Positions 23,451-35,912 of a stretch of DNA of 64,000 bases are shown here, in pieces (positions within the stretch are counted from its first letter, which is position 1; each line of letters begins with the position of its first letter). The stretch spans positions 3,906,001 through 3,970,000 of the forward strand of contig CASHTG010000001.1 of the NCBI GenBank assembly GCA_949357655.1. The letters are read 5' to 3'. This stretch comes from Parascedosporium putredinis (taxonomy: Eukaryota > Ascomycota > Sordariomycetes > Microascales > Microascaceae). The notes beneath the pieces are model-generated. The model was not told where the DNA came from, did not search any database, and worked only from the letters and a program-made list of their open reading frames with translations. A program made the translations under genes and the position numbers.

Positions 23451-25028
23451 ATGGATCCCGTCGCCAACCCCAACGCCCCACCCTCCAGGGCAATGCGGTT
23501 GTGGCCGCCGACCTCCAATCCGGCGTTGGTCCATCTCCGACCTTGCCCATCTTTACGCTCAATGGCCGCGTTGTGATCGTTACCGGCGGTGCCAGTGGCC
23601 TTGGGCTCGTCATGAGCAAGGCCATCGTCGAGTCCGGCGCTAACCTCGCTATCGTTGATATCAATAGTTGAGTCGGCTTCCCACTCCCTTTTGCGTTCAC
23701 TTCCGCTTCAGCCTTTCCCCGCCCCATTTTGCTTGGTGCCCTCCGTTATGCTGCTCTTCGTCTCGAGAATTGTAATGATACCAGGCTGCTCTTAAATAGG
23801 GCTGGTCCCAAAGCCCCTTCCATATTTTCCATCATCAGCCTTCCTGGATGCTTCAAAATAGAGCTACATCTTTCGCTAGAACGTTACTGACAGCACCTAT
23901 GTCTTCTCGCAATCAAAAGGAGATCAAGCTGCCATCCAAGCAGTGAATCTGACCGAAGTCTTTAAGGCTCAGCATTCTTCAAGGTATGCCCTCAAACGAA
24001 AGGGAAAAAAGAGAAAGAGAAAGAGAGCGGATGGGCTTTCTGCCCTCGTTCGTTTTCTTACCAGCTTTGCTCTTACCCAGTCTTTTATCACTATTCTGGC
24101 CTCCACTGATCACCGATTAGGCCGCCTCCTCTCATCACGGCCCACTACGCCGACGTCTCCGACCCTGCCTCCGTATCATCTTGCGTTGCCGACGTTGTGG
24201 CCCGCCACGGCAAGGTTGACTCCCTCGTCACTTCGGCAGGTTTTACCGAGAACTGGCCCGCCACAGAGTACCCTGTCGACCGTATGCGTCGCCTCTGGGC
24301 CGTCAACGTCGACGGTACCCACCTCTTTGCCGTCGAGGTCGCTCGTCACCTCATGGCGAGGAAGGTCGGGGAAGCATGGTCTTCATTGGCAGCATGTCAG
24401 GCGCCATCGTCAACATTCCTCAGCCCCAGACGTAAGTCTTTGAAGAGAACAAGGGCAAAAGAAGCGAACCTCAACCCCTTACGCCCCTTTCTCCCCATCT
24501 TGCCCTTGTGATGTATACACAAGTCTGGAATGTAGTGGATCTCCATCGCTGACCGCCCTAGCCCGTATAATGTATCCAAGGCCGCCGTACGGCACTTGGC
24601 CTCCTCCTCGCGGTTGAATGGGCCACTGCGGGTATTCGCGTCAACTGCATTTCGCCAGGCTACATGCTTACGGCCCTGTAAGTCACTTAAACGATCAAGC
24701 GAGACTTCGTATCCGCGATCACTCTATTCCTTTTCCTTTTTCTCTCCCTGCCAATCTCTCCCTCGAGTCTTGTAGCCAGATGACTGGAACTGGAGAGCGG
24801 TGTCCTAAGAACATCTCTGTCATCCCTGTCTAACATGCTCACAATTAGGACGGAAAAATCCTCGAGGAGCGCCCGGATCTCAAGGAAAAGTGGATCGGCG
24901 GCATCCCCATGGGCCGTATGGGCAATCCGCAAGACCTCATGGGCCCGGTAACCTTCCTCCTCTCCGATGCGTCTCGATACGTCACCGGCGCTGATCTTAG
25001 GGTCGATGGCGGTTATACCGCGATATAA
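23451..25028 (+). CDS. Short-chain dehydrogenase/reductase, D-arabinitol 2-dehydrogenase / sorbose reductase type
   Basis: A classical NAD(P)-dependent SDR. The Rossmann motif TGGASGLG lies in exon 1, an atypical SAG takes the place of NAG, the catalytic Ser lies in FIGSMSG, and the YxxxK motif is PYNVSKAAVRHLASS. NCISPGYM and the C-terminal SDASRYVTGADLRVDGGYT are typical of fungal polyol dehydrogenases acting on arabinitol, mannitol or sorbose. Exons: 23451-23666, 23920-23983, 24121-24431, 24562-24677 and 24849-25028, all with GT..AG introns in consistent phase. Single-base losses are inferred in CCCC 23476-23479, GGGG 24368-24371, the CTC run near 24606 and AAAAA 24853-24857. With these restored the product has 296 residues, somewhat longer than a minimal SDR because of an N-terminal extension. 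Substrate specificity cannot be read from the sequence. Confidence 0.87.
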
Positions 25029-25265
25029 GCAAAAAGGTTGTCGATGGTGGATTCAAAAGCTCGATTTAGGTATATACGCGCACATATCTATGGCTATATA
25101 TGGATGTATAGATATATAATCTTACGAGCAACCCATCTCGCCTCAAGCGGTCTGCTCCTAAACGCGCTTCTTGCTCCCGTGCTCATCTCGCCCTAGCTAG
25201 TTTCGTCGCAGCCATCGGGGCAGAGGTGCGCCCGTGCGCATACGACAGCGAAGTAGATATTTGCA

Positions 25266-25738
25266 CTAATCTAGATGTTGCATGAAGCCGCAGTCGCGTG
25301 ATCTCACCTTCTCTTCCACAACCTCGTCGGGCAGGGCGGGGAAGGCGATATCACCTTGTTCCCTTGGAGGAGATGATGTCGTCTTTGGGAAAAGGTATAG
25401 ACATACCGTCCTATCATCTTGCATCGCTTTGAGTTTGGTTTTAACTGCACTCACTAATCTACAGGTGGGAGCAAGGAGGGTGAAAAATTCCTCTGACGCA
25501 TCGGACAAGGGCAGGAGGCATTCGCTAGTAGCAATAAAACGTTCATCCGCCTTCCTCTGGGCGTCGTCTTGGGGAAGTAGCGCCACTTGACCCAACCTTC
25601 TTCTTCCAGTTCTTCATTCCGGATAAACCCCCACGTTTGACCTCTGGCTCACCCACTGAACAGGGCGGCGCTGTGCCCCGTTAGGCAGGTCTGGAGGTCT
25701 TTGTCTCGTCTCGGGTGAAAAACTAGGAGTGGGGACAT
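25266..25738 (-). CDS. Possible small multi-exon gene, unrecognised
   Basis: I do not recognise the product. On the minus strand an ATG at 25738 reads, after one assumed missing C, as MSPTPSFSPETRQRPPDLPN and continues to RRPVQW. A GTGAGC donor follows, then an acceptor (CGCCCAG) leading to RKADERFIATSECLLPLSDA and a helix VSAVKTKLKAMQDDRT, then a GTATGT donor. A further exon may encode GDIAFPALPDEVVEEK. The pieces are phase-compatible and read like protein, but no family motif is visible and the 3' end is unresolved. It may be a genuine small gene or chance. Confidence 0.35.
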
Positions 25739-27102
25739 AGAGGCACAGGCAAATGCGAAAAGTAAAAGAGAAAAAAGAAAAGCAAGCGAAGAAGAATCGT
25801 AATGAGTTGATTAGTTTCGATCATACTATTCTTCCCGCATATTTCGGCGATGAAGCGCGCACGTTCAACCCTGTCCCGAGTTCATCCCCACTCGCCATCC
25901 CACGCGCGGTTTTCTCACCGGCCGCAAGAAATGGCGAGGAACGTCATGGCTCAGGGGAGGGGAGACAGGAGTGTGGGGGACAGAAGCCAAAAGTCTTGCG
26001 TTGTGGAGAAGGGCTGGCGCGGCCGGCGTGGCGGGCGGCCGTGGCGGCGGCGGTGGATGGAGTGGGCTTGTCCGGGGGAGGGTTCGAGGTGGGAGAATGA
26101 AATAGCCCTGGATCCCTCGATGACACCGTCTGACGGGCGAATAAATGCCCGGCGGGGTGGGCAGCCCAGCGCTATGCCCTCGTTCATCGCAACCCTCTGC
26201 GCTCTCTTCCAGGTCAATGGGGGTTCAGAGCCGAGCCCGAATTGGGGGACTGAGACCCTGTTCGTTTCAGCCCTGATGTCTTCACCGAGATGCCGAGCGC
26301 ATCTCAACCCCCGACGAAAGGGATCATGACCCTCGGCGGTGGAGAAGGTTGGAGCGAGCCAGGGTTTCGACACCGAGAGTCTCTTTTCTTCTTTTTTTTC
26401 TTCTCGTTTTTTCGGCTTCTACTTGTACCTTTGTGTGTCTACTACCTAATATCTTCCTGCCCGATTCTCTCTCCTCCTTTTGCACCCCTGTTCTCCTTCC
26501 TTTTTTCTCTTGTACTTGCTCCGAGGGTCGGGAACACGGGGAGGCAATGTCGTGCTCTCTCGGAAGACATGGACACTCTTGACTCCGTCCTCTCCCCAAG
26601 CCCAAGGCTTGCTCCTTCCTTTTCCCCACCCCCGCCATTCCTTTTTCTTTTTTTTTCTCCTTCTTGCTGACGCAGTTCTGCTTTTTCCTTTATTTTCCTT
26701 TGCTTACTTGTTAGATTGCTTCGCGAAGGATTCGCCCTGCCTGCACATATGTATTCGAAAAGGGATGCCTTCGCATTAGGTTGAGATGATGCACGAGGCA
26801 TCAATCAGTGGACGTCGAGCTATCCATGGTGGATGAATGCGTGCCCAAAGTTTTCAACACCACCTCCTCCAAGTCCATCTCCAACCCTATTAAAAGTGTA
26901 CAGGCACAAGGCGCAAGGGGAAGGAGGGTGGGGAATGGCTACCCGCTCGACACATTTATTTTTCTCTTTTCATTTAATTTTCCTCCCCCTACCGCCAGTC
27001 TCTTCTCTCATGATGTGGCCATGCATCTGCCTCACCGACTTGCTCAGATGGCCGTTGGGCCCCGATATCTCCCGTAGGGAAATGGTGGGAAAAAGGGGCC
27101 GT

Positions 27103-27349
27103 TCACCTGTATATCATACGATTGACCTCGGCAGGGGGCTCACCGTCTTCGCTTGATATTTCGCAAAACTGGCCGACGGTGGGCGAGAAGAATGAAGCAC
27201 CCTTCCTCTTTTGCTTCTCTGCCTTTGCCTTGGCTGCTTCGGCGCTTTCCCGTTCAAGCAGCTCCATTGCTGACCTCGTTGGGTTGCTTACTGTTAGCTT
27301 TGCGCGCCTTACGAGCCACATGTCCAAGATAGGTCAGGATTCCCGACAT
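27103..27349 (-). CDS. Possible small basic protein, unrecognised
   Basis: Reading from ATG 27349 gives MSGILTYLGHVARKARKAN; after a frame change near 27270 it continues as MELLERESAEAAKAKAEKQK and FFSPTVGQFCEISSEDG to a stop at 27103. The composition (amphipathic N-terminus, Lys/Ala/Glu helix, acidic end) is protein-like, and the total would be about 80 residues. No family is recognised and the frame change is needed, so this is weak. Confidence 0.3.
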
Positions 27350-30300
27350 TGGGTTCAATGGCAGCTCAGGGTCATTAATGACACCCGTGTGTCAATGGGA
27401 ACTTTTCTCTTCTTCTAGAGCGACTTGAAAATGGCGGGTAGATCTATCCATGGATCCATGTCTTTGTCGGGCAAAACTACGTTTATGATAACGAAACTTG
27501 GGAAGAAGCAACTAACAAGGTTCGGCCTGTCGGGTAGTTTTGCGCCGAGGACCCATACGATGGAGATTGTTAATGTGAGCTGCGGTGAACAGGAGGAGGA
27601 GAAGGAACCCCCACCTAGTTACAAGTGCAAAAGAAGGGAGAGATGGAGCATATTACATGCACCCATCCTTTGGAAGAGTCTTTCCTGACGAGGCAGGGCT
27701 AGACGAGGGGTTTTTTTCTTCTTTTTTTCACTCCAACGGAGAGGTGGGGGTGGTTAGGAGCCTCTGAGAATTAGTTGTCAAGGTCGTGGATGGCTCATGG
27801 ATTCCATTAATTATCGCATTACAGGAGCAACCTTTTCGCGAAACAGGTCTAGTTTGTATTATGGGGAAGAACGCGGGAGGGTCGAAGGCAACGGGCGGGT
27901 TGAGCTTGCCCTAAAACAGGGTGCATTGTCCAAAAGAAGCCCCAATCGCCTCCACGGGCCAATATGATAGGCCCGGAGCTAGCCCCGGTGAGGCGAACAT
28001 CACCAAACACCGCATCGACTTTTCGTGCTTCAAGAGGGTTCAAGTTTTTCTTCCTTTTTCTTTGGTTCCTCGAAGGAAGCTGGCTACTCCAAACAGAGCC
28101 CCCTCTCGCACCCTCCTCCCAAAAAACCCACCTTTCCTCAAGTTAGGCCCCCTCTTTCTCAAACATTGAACCCTTTTTCTTCTCTTCTCTCCATTCCCAT
28201 CTCTTATTTTCTTTCACTTTTTCTTTTGTTACTCTCAGTGCTGCCAAGTCGGACTCCCTACAGGCTGCGGTTTAGCTCCCGCATCCGCGATATGAGTCTG
28301 CATTTTACGAGTGTTGTACACGTTTTGTTGAGATGTTGGCAAGGGAGACTTGTAACCTCAAAAGGCCCATGACACTTCTTTTCTTCAAACTTGTATGAGA
28401 ATGGACCGCCTGAAAAGGGGGATCCGTTTTTATATGGAAGGAGCTGGTAGGTTGATCGAGGTGGACCTCTTTTGCCCTTCAAGACAAGGGGTTAATACCC
28501 TCTGGGAGGAGTCAGCGGGTGTTAGTCCGCTGGCCGATCAACCCCATGGGTGCTCATTTTGCCAGCGGCAACCTTCACTGTTCGTTCTGTTTACCAGTTG
28601 GCCTCCATGTCCTACAAACAAGACATCATGTGAAGTATCAATGATAACAAGACGTTTTCGATCTTCCCCTAGGCCCTTTGAGTTGGAATTTTCTTGAGTA
28701 ATGGACTCATCCACGAGCGAATGAAACTGTTAGGATGGCCGTTGATCCATTCTCGATTTCATCAGCCTGCACAACTAGCCACTTACACTGCGAGAGTTAT
28801 TAGTGATTGAGCGGTATCGATCAGTTAATATGTAGCACTCAGCGTCTCCTCGCCATTGAAGGTGGAGGTGGGAGGGGAGTGATACTTCCATGTTCAGTGT
28901 TCCACTCGCTGGCTGCATGCGGGAAATGGGACCATTACCAACCAGGCTCTGCCGGAGACAGAACGCTTCTGGAATACCCACCCAAGGCACGCCTGTGGGG
29001 AATAGACTTCTCAATGAGCCCTTTCCGGCCCCAAGCAGAGCTTAGCTCAAAGGGAGGTCCCATTGGTTCCGAGTCAAGTCATGGGATCCTTGTCTCCCAG
29101 GGCCTTCCCAAGGAAACGAGCCATTTGCACAACGAAAGACAAGCATCGGATTCCTATTAGGCTGCCACTCCAGTCCGCCGTTTCGCACGCGCGGTCTTGC
29201 AATTCCAACGCCTGGCCCCGCTGCGATGATGGAGACGGCGTTAGCTTTGGCGTGCCCCCTTTCACCGGCACGCGTTATCCTTTTTTTTTTTTGGGCCCCG
29301 CCCACGGCCACAAGGTGTTACATTGATCAATTGATGTAGACAATGGATCAAATGGATGCAATAATCATATTTTCCATCCGAGCTGCGTCAAATGAACGGA
29401 CAGCGCGCTCTTTTCGCTTCCGGCGCTAGGAGTGGGCTCAACTGCATTGTCATCAATTTTCATGCAAGCACATCTGGCCTTTGCAAAAACCAAAGCAGCA
29501 CAGCACTGCTGTCTATCCGCGTGGGAACAGTCAGTCGTTGAAAGGGGCCCCTACTACATGTACTTCGTAATTGCTTCGCACTCGGTCCTTCCAGTTCTCA
29601 TCGGGAGGGGAGAAACCTCTTCCGCCCCAAGCTCCAGTCCTCACCGAGGTGGTCACACGACTCGACACCCCCGCCTGAGCGACAAGATCAGAAGACCCGG
29701 AAATCACTGGCTAATAGGAACACTACCCATCTTCCCTCCTTCTAATCTAATACTTCCTAAATATGATGGTGGCCGCGGAGCTCTCCCGATCCGGCTCCTT
29801 GTCACCCTTGGGCCGCGAGACAGGTACGTTTTGAGGAGGCATGATTGGCTTATGGATGCCTTTTGGCCGAGACCAAAGCCCGTGGCCACATGGCAACCAC
29901 CTGGGGCTCTCCCCGGATCGTCATCGTGTTCTGCCAAGAAAGAAATTGGGATTCACTCCCCATTCCCCAGGGTTACCCCATAGCGTACAATATTTCCATC
30001 AGTCACGGTCTCCAAATGGGGATCTGCCGACTCTTCTTTGTGAAGTCCTTCACCAGACCACCCCCTTTTTCGCCAAACTGATCAAACTAAGGAAATATCT
30101 CTGGGCTCCAATGCGGATCTTCACTGACTGACAGGTTCATGGGCGGCGAGGGAACGAGTATTATCCTATCTGTCCCATTCGAGCCTATCCCACCTTCGAC
30201 CGAGTGTAGACGAGCTTGACGAGCACGAGGGATTAGAGTATTGGGACATGGCGCTTACTAAAATGGAGCGAGTATCGCCGGGTTTCTCAAGCATCGAGCT

Positions 30301-31403
30301 GCTCGCAATACAAGTAGTTCAAGTGTCTCCCGCTCTGCCAGTCTGTGTGGAAACGAACCCTTTGTCGTTGGGTACGACACACCCCTTGTCTCTCGATTTT
30401 TCTTTCTATTTTCTTTCTTTTAAGCTAGGGGAAGTAATAAGGGAGCCCCGCTAGACAAGGTACAACCAGGATTCCCTTCGTGACGGATGGAGCAACCTTG
30501 GAAGTGGCCAATGCCAAGCCCCGAGGTTTTCACCTTCAGTCAAGCCACGCGAGGCAGTCCGGCTGGGTTTGCCGTTGTCAGACATTGCTTCAAGTAGACA
30601 GAGGCCTTGGGATTATATTCTAAACAGTTGGCATATCCTTGCCTCTTGGTCGTAGCGGGCAAAGGGGGAAATATCTTGTCTCGCATCACCTCGACACAAT
30701 CGGAAATCGCGGTAGAGCGCATCCGTGGAGTCTGGACGGTGGGTGGATGAGTCGTGAGGTCTCTTGTTACGAATGACATCCGCGACCTCTCTACCGGCTA
30801 ATGTACGCAGAGGAGCGTGTTGAGGAGCCTTGGCCTCAATGAGCGGTGACGGAGAAGTGCGCGGCTCGTTGAACAGATTTGGTACACCACCATCAGAGGA
30901 GGCAGGAAACAGGAAGCAGGAAGCTGGGCTGGGCCCACCGCACGCGTGCTTCGCGGCCTCCCGGCCGTGGGCCGCGTGCATCGGCCAGCGTCGCGCTTCA
31001 ACACGGGGAAGTAGATCCGCATCGATAGATCGTGTTGCAGAGGGCCGAGCTGGATGTGGAGGAGGGTGGCACAGGCCGCGCTCACAGCCGTCCACAAGTA
31101 ATAGTTCCTCCCCTATTGCCCACCCCTTTTCTTCCTTCAAAGGGGTTGGACGAAGAAGAAGAAGAACGGGGCGCCCTCTTCTTGTGCTTATTGTCCCCGC
31201 GTCGCGACCAAACGTATACACTATGGTAAAGGGGAGAAGCACTGGCTCTCTTCTCCCCTTTTGCTATCTCAACTTCTCTATCAGTTGTGTTTAGGTGAGA
31301 TGGACGCCACACAGCCTGTTCACTGCAAATGCCCAGGTGTTACATGGGTGGGTAACAAGTACAAACTTAAGTAATACTGGAGCCTGCGGAAGGGGAAAGA
31401 ACA

Positions 31404-31450
31404 ATTGATCAATCCACCCATCTCTTGAATAGATGGGTCCATTGATCAAT
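31404..31450. repeat. Inverted repeat, 20-bp arms with 7-nt loop
   Basis: The left arm is 31404-31423, the spacer 31424-31430 and the right arm 31431-31450. The arms match at 18 of 20 positions. Each arm contains the palindrome ATTGATCAAT at its outer end. Found by direct reading in a gene-free region. Confidence 0.85.
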
Positions 31451-32678
31451 GCACAATGCAACCGGAAAAACACTGGTCGATGGATACTCCAAGCCTAATC
31501 AATGCTTATGATGTGGGGAAAAAGGAACTTTTTTGTAGAAAGGTGAAAAGAAGAAAAGAAAAAGAAAAGAAAAAAGAGCTCGGTAACCACCCCGCTAGAG
31601 CCGGTAAGCCACACGCTTTTGGTCATCAGTTCACTCCAAGCCTGTAGAGTGGGTGGTGAATTTGGAGTTGGCCTTCTCGCGGTCACCGTTTCAACGGATT
31701 TACCAATCGACCCATTGAGGCATTCTCTGCTCTTCAGGTTCAAGTTTTAAAGATGCAAACCCAAGACTAGGCTATAATATGGCAAAGAACCCCCAACTGC
31801 TAGTCAATCGACCTATGCAGTAGGTTTACCGCCGAAAAATGCCTTCTCTGGACAGGACAAGTGGAGGCACCTGTGCTGACGTGGTTCAAGGGATTATACT
31901 GAGTCCCACGTCTATCAGCCTCTGCCTCTATTCAGTTTATTCTCTCCATCTCACCTCAGGGTCGAGGATATGCCAGCACCTACGATGCATTAGTTTGGTA
32001 TACTTCCTCTTTTTTCCTCTCGTGAATCAAAGCATCGAGCAGGGACCGCGGCACAGGCCGAGGTGTTGAGAGCTGGCCGGTAAGAGAGCCCCTTGCTGAC
32101 ACCAGCCATGGGGATCCTGGACGTATGAGCCCACTGGTACCCTGTTCCTCCATCTTGCAACGGCGCTCGTTTCCACCAAGGGCTTTTGTCAGTTCCATTG
32201 GTCCTGTTTGCAACGGCCGAGGGGAATCAATGAAATGTCCTATAGTGGCCGGAACAACACATAGATCTTGAGGCTCGCAGCTCGACACTCGGATCAATCA
32301 AGGATCTAATAAATGGCGAATTCAAGATGAGCCTGGAAAGCCAGAGTAGAAACCTGTTCACCGTCTCAGATCAACATCGGCCGACGTTGATGCCCGTGCT
32401 GTTGCGACCGGGCTCTCAGTAATGATTGTGTCAGTGTACGTTGTACCTCCCATTCAGACTTGGCAGCCCGACCCACCCGCTCTGACATGCCCCATCGTTG
32501 CCAGCTCTGGAGCCCGTGGCTGCTCGGCGCAGGAGCTACACTACGGAGGCTCAGCTTAATGTCACTCTGGAAGGGGACGAGGAAGGTGGGGGCAGAAGAG
32601 AAGAACATTGAACATTGAACATAGGTGAAAAAGAAACCCAAAAAGGTAGAGTTGAGTGGTCGTTTGCTGCGCATCCCG

Positions 32679-32706
32679 AGCTGGGAGCTGGGAGCTGGGA
32701 GCTGGC
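32679..32706. repeat. Short tandem repeat, 7-bp GAGCTGG unit
   Basis: Four consecutive GAGCTGG units are read directly in intergenic sequence. Confidence 0.85.
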
Positions 32707-34081
32707 GAACCCAGTCTTTGCATCCAGGCCCCAAGTGAATGCCACAGTCCCATCGACGATGCTGGTCCAAACCCCTGGGACCGCCCTTTTAATTATCCAT
32801 GCAAACAAAAAGCCCAAGCTCGCCCAGGTTCCGTCAAATAGAGGTTAGACTGGCCAGCGTCGACCGCCCAATTTATTCCTTGGCCGGTCCTAGCCTAGCC
32901 CGGCCTCTCAAGACTTTTTTTTCTGTCTTTTCCCCTTTGTTTCTTTTGGTTCTTCTTTTTCTTTCCTTTTTGCCCTAATGCCTTTTAGCTCCTTGTCCCT
33001 CATGGCTCTTGACCGACGCGCCAATAATTGCCCGTTCCACCTCGTCTCCCCTTGCTAAGCTGGGTCAGGGTCTAGCGGACGTACCGCCACTTCCACTTTT
33101 CTCTGACCTCTTCTCCGACGTATCTCCTTACTCCACTAGTTACCACCGTGATTACCCCTCCGCCCAATTTCACAATAATAATTTCCATCTCTCAACCACG
33201 TCCTTGAACCCTCTTTGACTTCTCAACTCTCCACACTCTTTTTCACGGGCTATTACATCGCAGAACGCCTCACGCCTTACCTTGGGCCCCTCCTTGTTCT
33301 TGCCATTTTCTCTCACAGCGATCACATAACCCCCTTTCAGTCCCGCTGTGGCGAGCCCAGACCGTCACCAACTTGTAATTGGTGCCCACAATTGACCAGC
33401 AAACCGTCAAGGGCCTGTTCGTTGTCTCTGGAGTGTCCTCGCCAGCCGAAGCTCTTCTAGGCCCCGCTCCCCTCCCTCTCTCCTTCTCTTTCTCTCTCCC
33501 GTTTTCCCTCCCTTCTGTTCGAGGGTAATCTTGTTAGCGACCTTTGTCCGGTTGTGTTCTACCGGAAGTGTGAAAACCTTGCAAACCGGGTTCTCTCTTC
33601 ACCAGCCTGTTTTAACCCGCCGCTGAGAACACCAGATATTGGCGAGGTCACCACTTTTGTTTCCAACCTCGGGCCCATCGCAACCCCTCTGCCGGCGCAC
33701 CCCGTCACTCTTGGGACTGAGACATTCGCCAAATCTTTCATGACCCGCCTAGGCTGACTGGCATATCGGAGAGTCTCGCCCTCTCATCTTGCCTTGTCTC
33801 AAACACACCACTTACTGTGCTCTAAACTCCGGCATATTTATCAGCCATTTATCTTCAATCCGCCTGGGCATTCTGTTGGGCCGAATTGCGACTGGAGGTT
33901 GCCGAGGGCCGGAACTTGGAAAGAGTTTACCGGAAACACCTACCCAGCCGAACCATCGTTGAGCTACAAGGAGTCATCCCTCTTTTCTCGGTCAGACTGG
34001 CTGAAGCCCACAGTATTTTTGGGCGATCATGAGCGATCAACAACGCCTGAGGTGGTACATGTAGGGTATTGAAGAAGCTCT

Positions 34082-35912
34082 ACTCATTTACGACCTCGAG
34101 TTGTAACAACTACGCCTTTCAAAACGGAAGCCCGCGCGCGTATTCGCCAGCCTCTAACCTTTGGCCTGGAGAAGGAATTGCGATTAGGCGCATGCAGCGA
34201 TGGATCCCTCACAGATGATTTTGCCCAAGGGTTTGTGGTGAACTCTCAGGATATATATAAAGAAGTTGCTAGCTACCCCGTCGTCCCCCAGAAAAGATCA
34301 AGGAGTATTGGAAAGGTAAGTTAAACCGAGGGTCGCAACGGTCAGCCGCCTTGCTCTCGCAACGACACCCCTCCCAAACCTTGTGCTAACGTCTACCTGG
34401 CTCCGGCCCTCTAGTTTATACCACCACCTTCCGTCGTCTTATTGACCCTACGGCAAACCGTTTAGAACACTTCTGGTGGCATGTCTGGGGAAGCGACAGG
34501 AGATATCTACCCGGAGCTGTCCTCGCAAAACTCTTCGAGGAGATCTCAACCGGTCCCACTATCGCCCCGATCCCCGGCCCGCCTAACCGATGGGAGCCGC
34601 CAGTAGTATGTCCTCGGTCTCCTCTTCCATCCCCTTTACTGCCTTGCTTTTCTACGCACGCTTGCGCCTTCTTTTCTTCGAAGCTAACAATGATATTGAA
34701 GTTTGGAGATCAGCCACCGCCGTGGGAACTCAAGCGTCAAGCAGAGAAATCGGGCGTAGCTGAAGACACCAATGCGACGAAAAACACCGATCCCCAGGGA
34801 GGTTCGAGGCCTAACCTGCCCGAGGCCACCAAGGCGGCTACCGACGAAAATACGATCTCGACCGTGGGTTCGATTTCGTCCAAACCCGCCCCCGCCCCTC
34901 CGCATCCAATCTTGAAGAAGTCGAGGGGCGATTCGAAGTCTGGGCCGAGACCAACAGCGCGATTCATTTTCCCCGATGAAGACGATAGCAAAGACGATGG
35001 CGAGGCATCTTCGGGAAGCGTCTCAACGGCAAACACGGAGCAAAGAAAGTCATCGTCACCGGCAAAGTCGGACAGGAAGAAGACATCGGCACCCGCGAAG
35101 CGATTTCACGCCTCGCTCGGCTCCAAGAGACGGCCAGCGCTGCCACGCCGGATAAGTTCGCAATCGTCGGCGACGTTGGAGCCCGCGACACGAGAGGATG
35201 GGGGCTCAAGGCACCAGGCTGGTCTGCGGCTTTCTCAACCGGCCGTGGAGTCGTCTGGAGGTTCCGTCAGTAGTAACGCATCGACAGCTTCACAGCGGTC
35301 CGGATTGAATGCCAAGGTGGCGGGCAAACGGCCGGCACTGAAGAAATCTACGAGCAACAGGGCCCCGGGGGACTCGAAGCTGCGCAGCCTACCTCCCCAC
35401 TCCACGAGACGACGAGGAAATCGGCGCTCAGGGATCGAATTGTAGAAGAGCCGAGCGGCGGCCCCGGAGACACAGCTGGGCTTTCCAAATTGGATCGCAC
35501 GAAGAGCACGGAGTTTAGCCCGATCGGGGCCAAGACCCGGCCACGTATCCCAAGATCTCAGTCCCATATAGAGCCACAAAGATTTGGCATGGGTATGGGA
35601 AGGTCACTTCGGCCCACACTAGCAGCAGAGCCCACGGCATCAACGACCAACGTTGCGGCTCTCGGCACAATTATCGATTTCGACAAAAGCGAGATGCCCC
35701 GACTCAGTGGGTCAATGCAGCCAAACGCAGAGCGAGACGGGCATCGTCTGCCACGAGGCCCTTCGACGACCTCCCTTCTCGACAGTCGATTCACGCCGAC
35801 GCCGCCCAGCGCAACCCCAGAGGTTCCTCTTGGAAGAACCAAGAGCCAGCTTACCCTTCTTCTTGAAAGAGAAAAGAGCAGGCTCGGGGACAAGCCGCGG
35901 TCGAAGCACTAA
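34082..35912 (+). CDS. Conserved fungal protein with Trp-rich N-terminal domain (5' end uncertain)
   Basis: The function is unknown to me. The N-terminal domain reads LEKELRLGACSDGSLTDDFA, PEKIKEYWKVYTTTFRRLID and NRLEHFWWHVWGSDRRYLPG, then a proline-rich turn. This pattern recurs in filamentous-fungal hypothetical proteins. The remainder is disordered and basic (PHPILKKSRGDS, KSDRKKTSAPAKRFHAS) with a C-terminal KSQLTLLLEREKSRLGDKPR helix. Introns at 34316-34414 and 34606-34701 have GT..AG ends and fit phase. The reading frame is open back to 34073, just after a TGA, so a start codon may lie in an upstream exon. Missing bases are inferred in CCCCC 34285-34289 and CCCC 35394-35397. The stop is TAA 35910-35912. 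Confidence 0.6.

Larger units (their letters stand above)
25029..34081. other. Gene-poor 9-kb region
   Basis: No well-supported gene is found over about 9 kb. It contains two doubtful small minus-strand genes (25266-25738 and 27103-27349), T- and C-rich tracts (26380-26420, 28050-28220), a 20-bp-arm inverted repeat (31404-31450) and a 7-bp GAGCTGG repeat (32679-32706). Base composition is mixed, not the strong A+T bias expected of heavily RIP-mutated repeats. I see no transposase or reverse transcriptase motif. Confidence 0.5.

Noticed and set aside
30613..31242. 209-codon open frame on the minus strand
   Set aside because: Overlaps other open frames on both strands; long frames here follow from GC-rich, stop-poor sequence.
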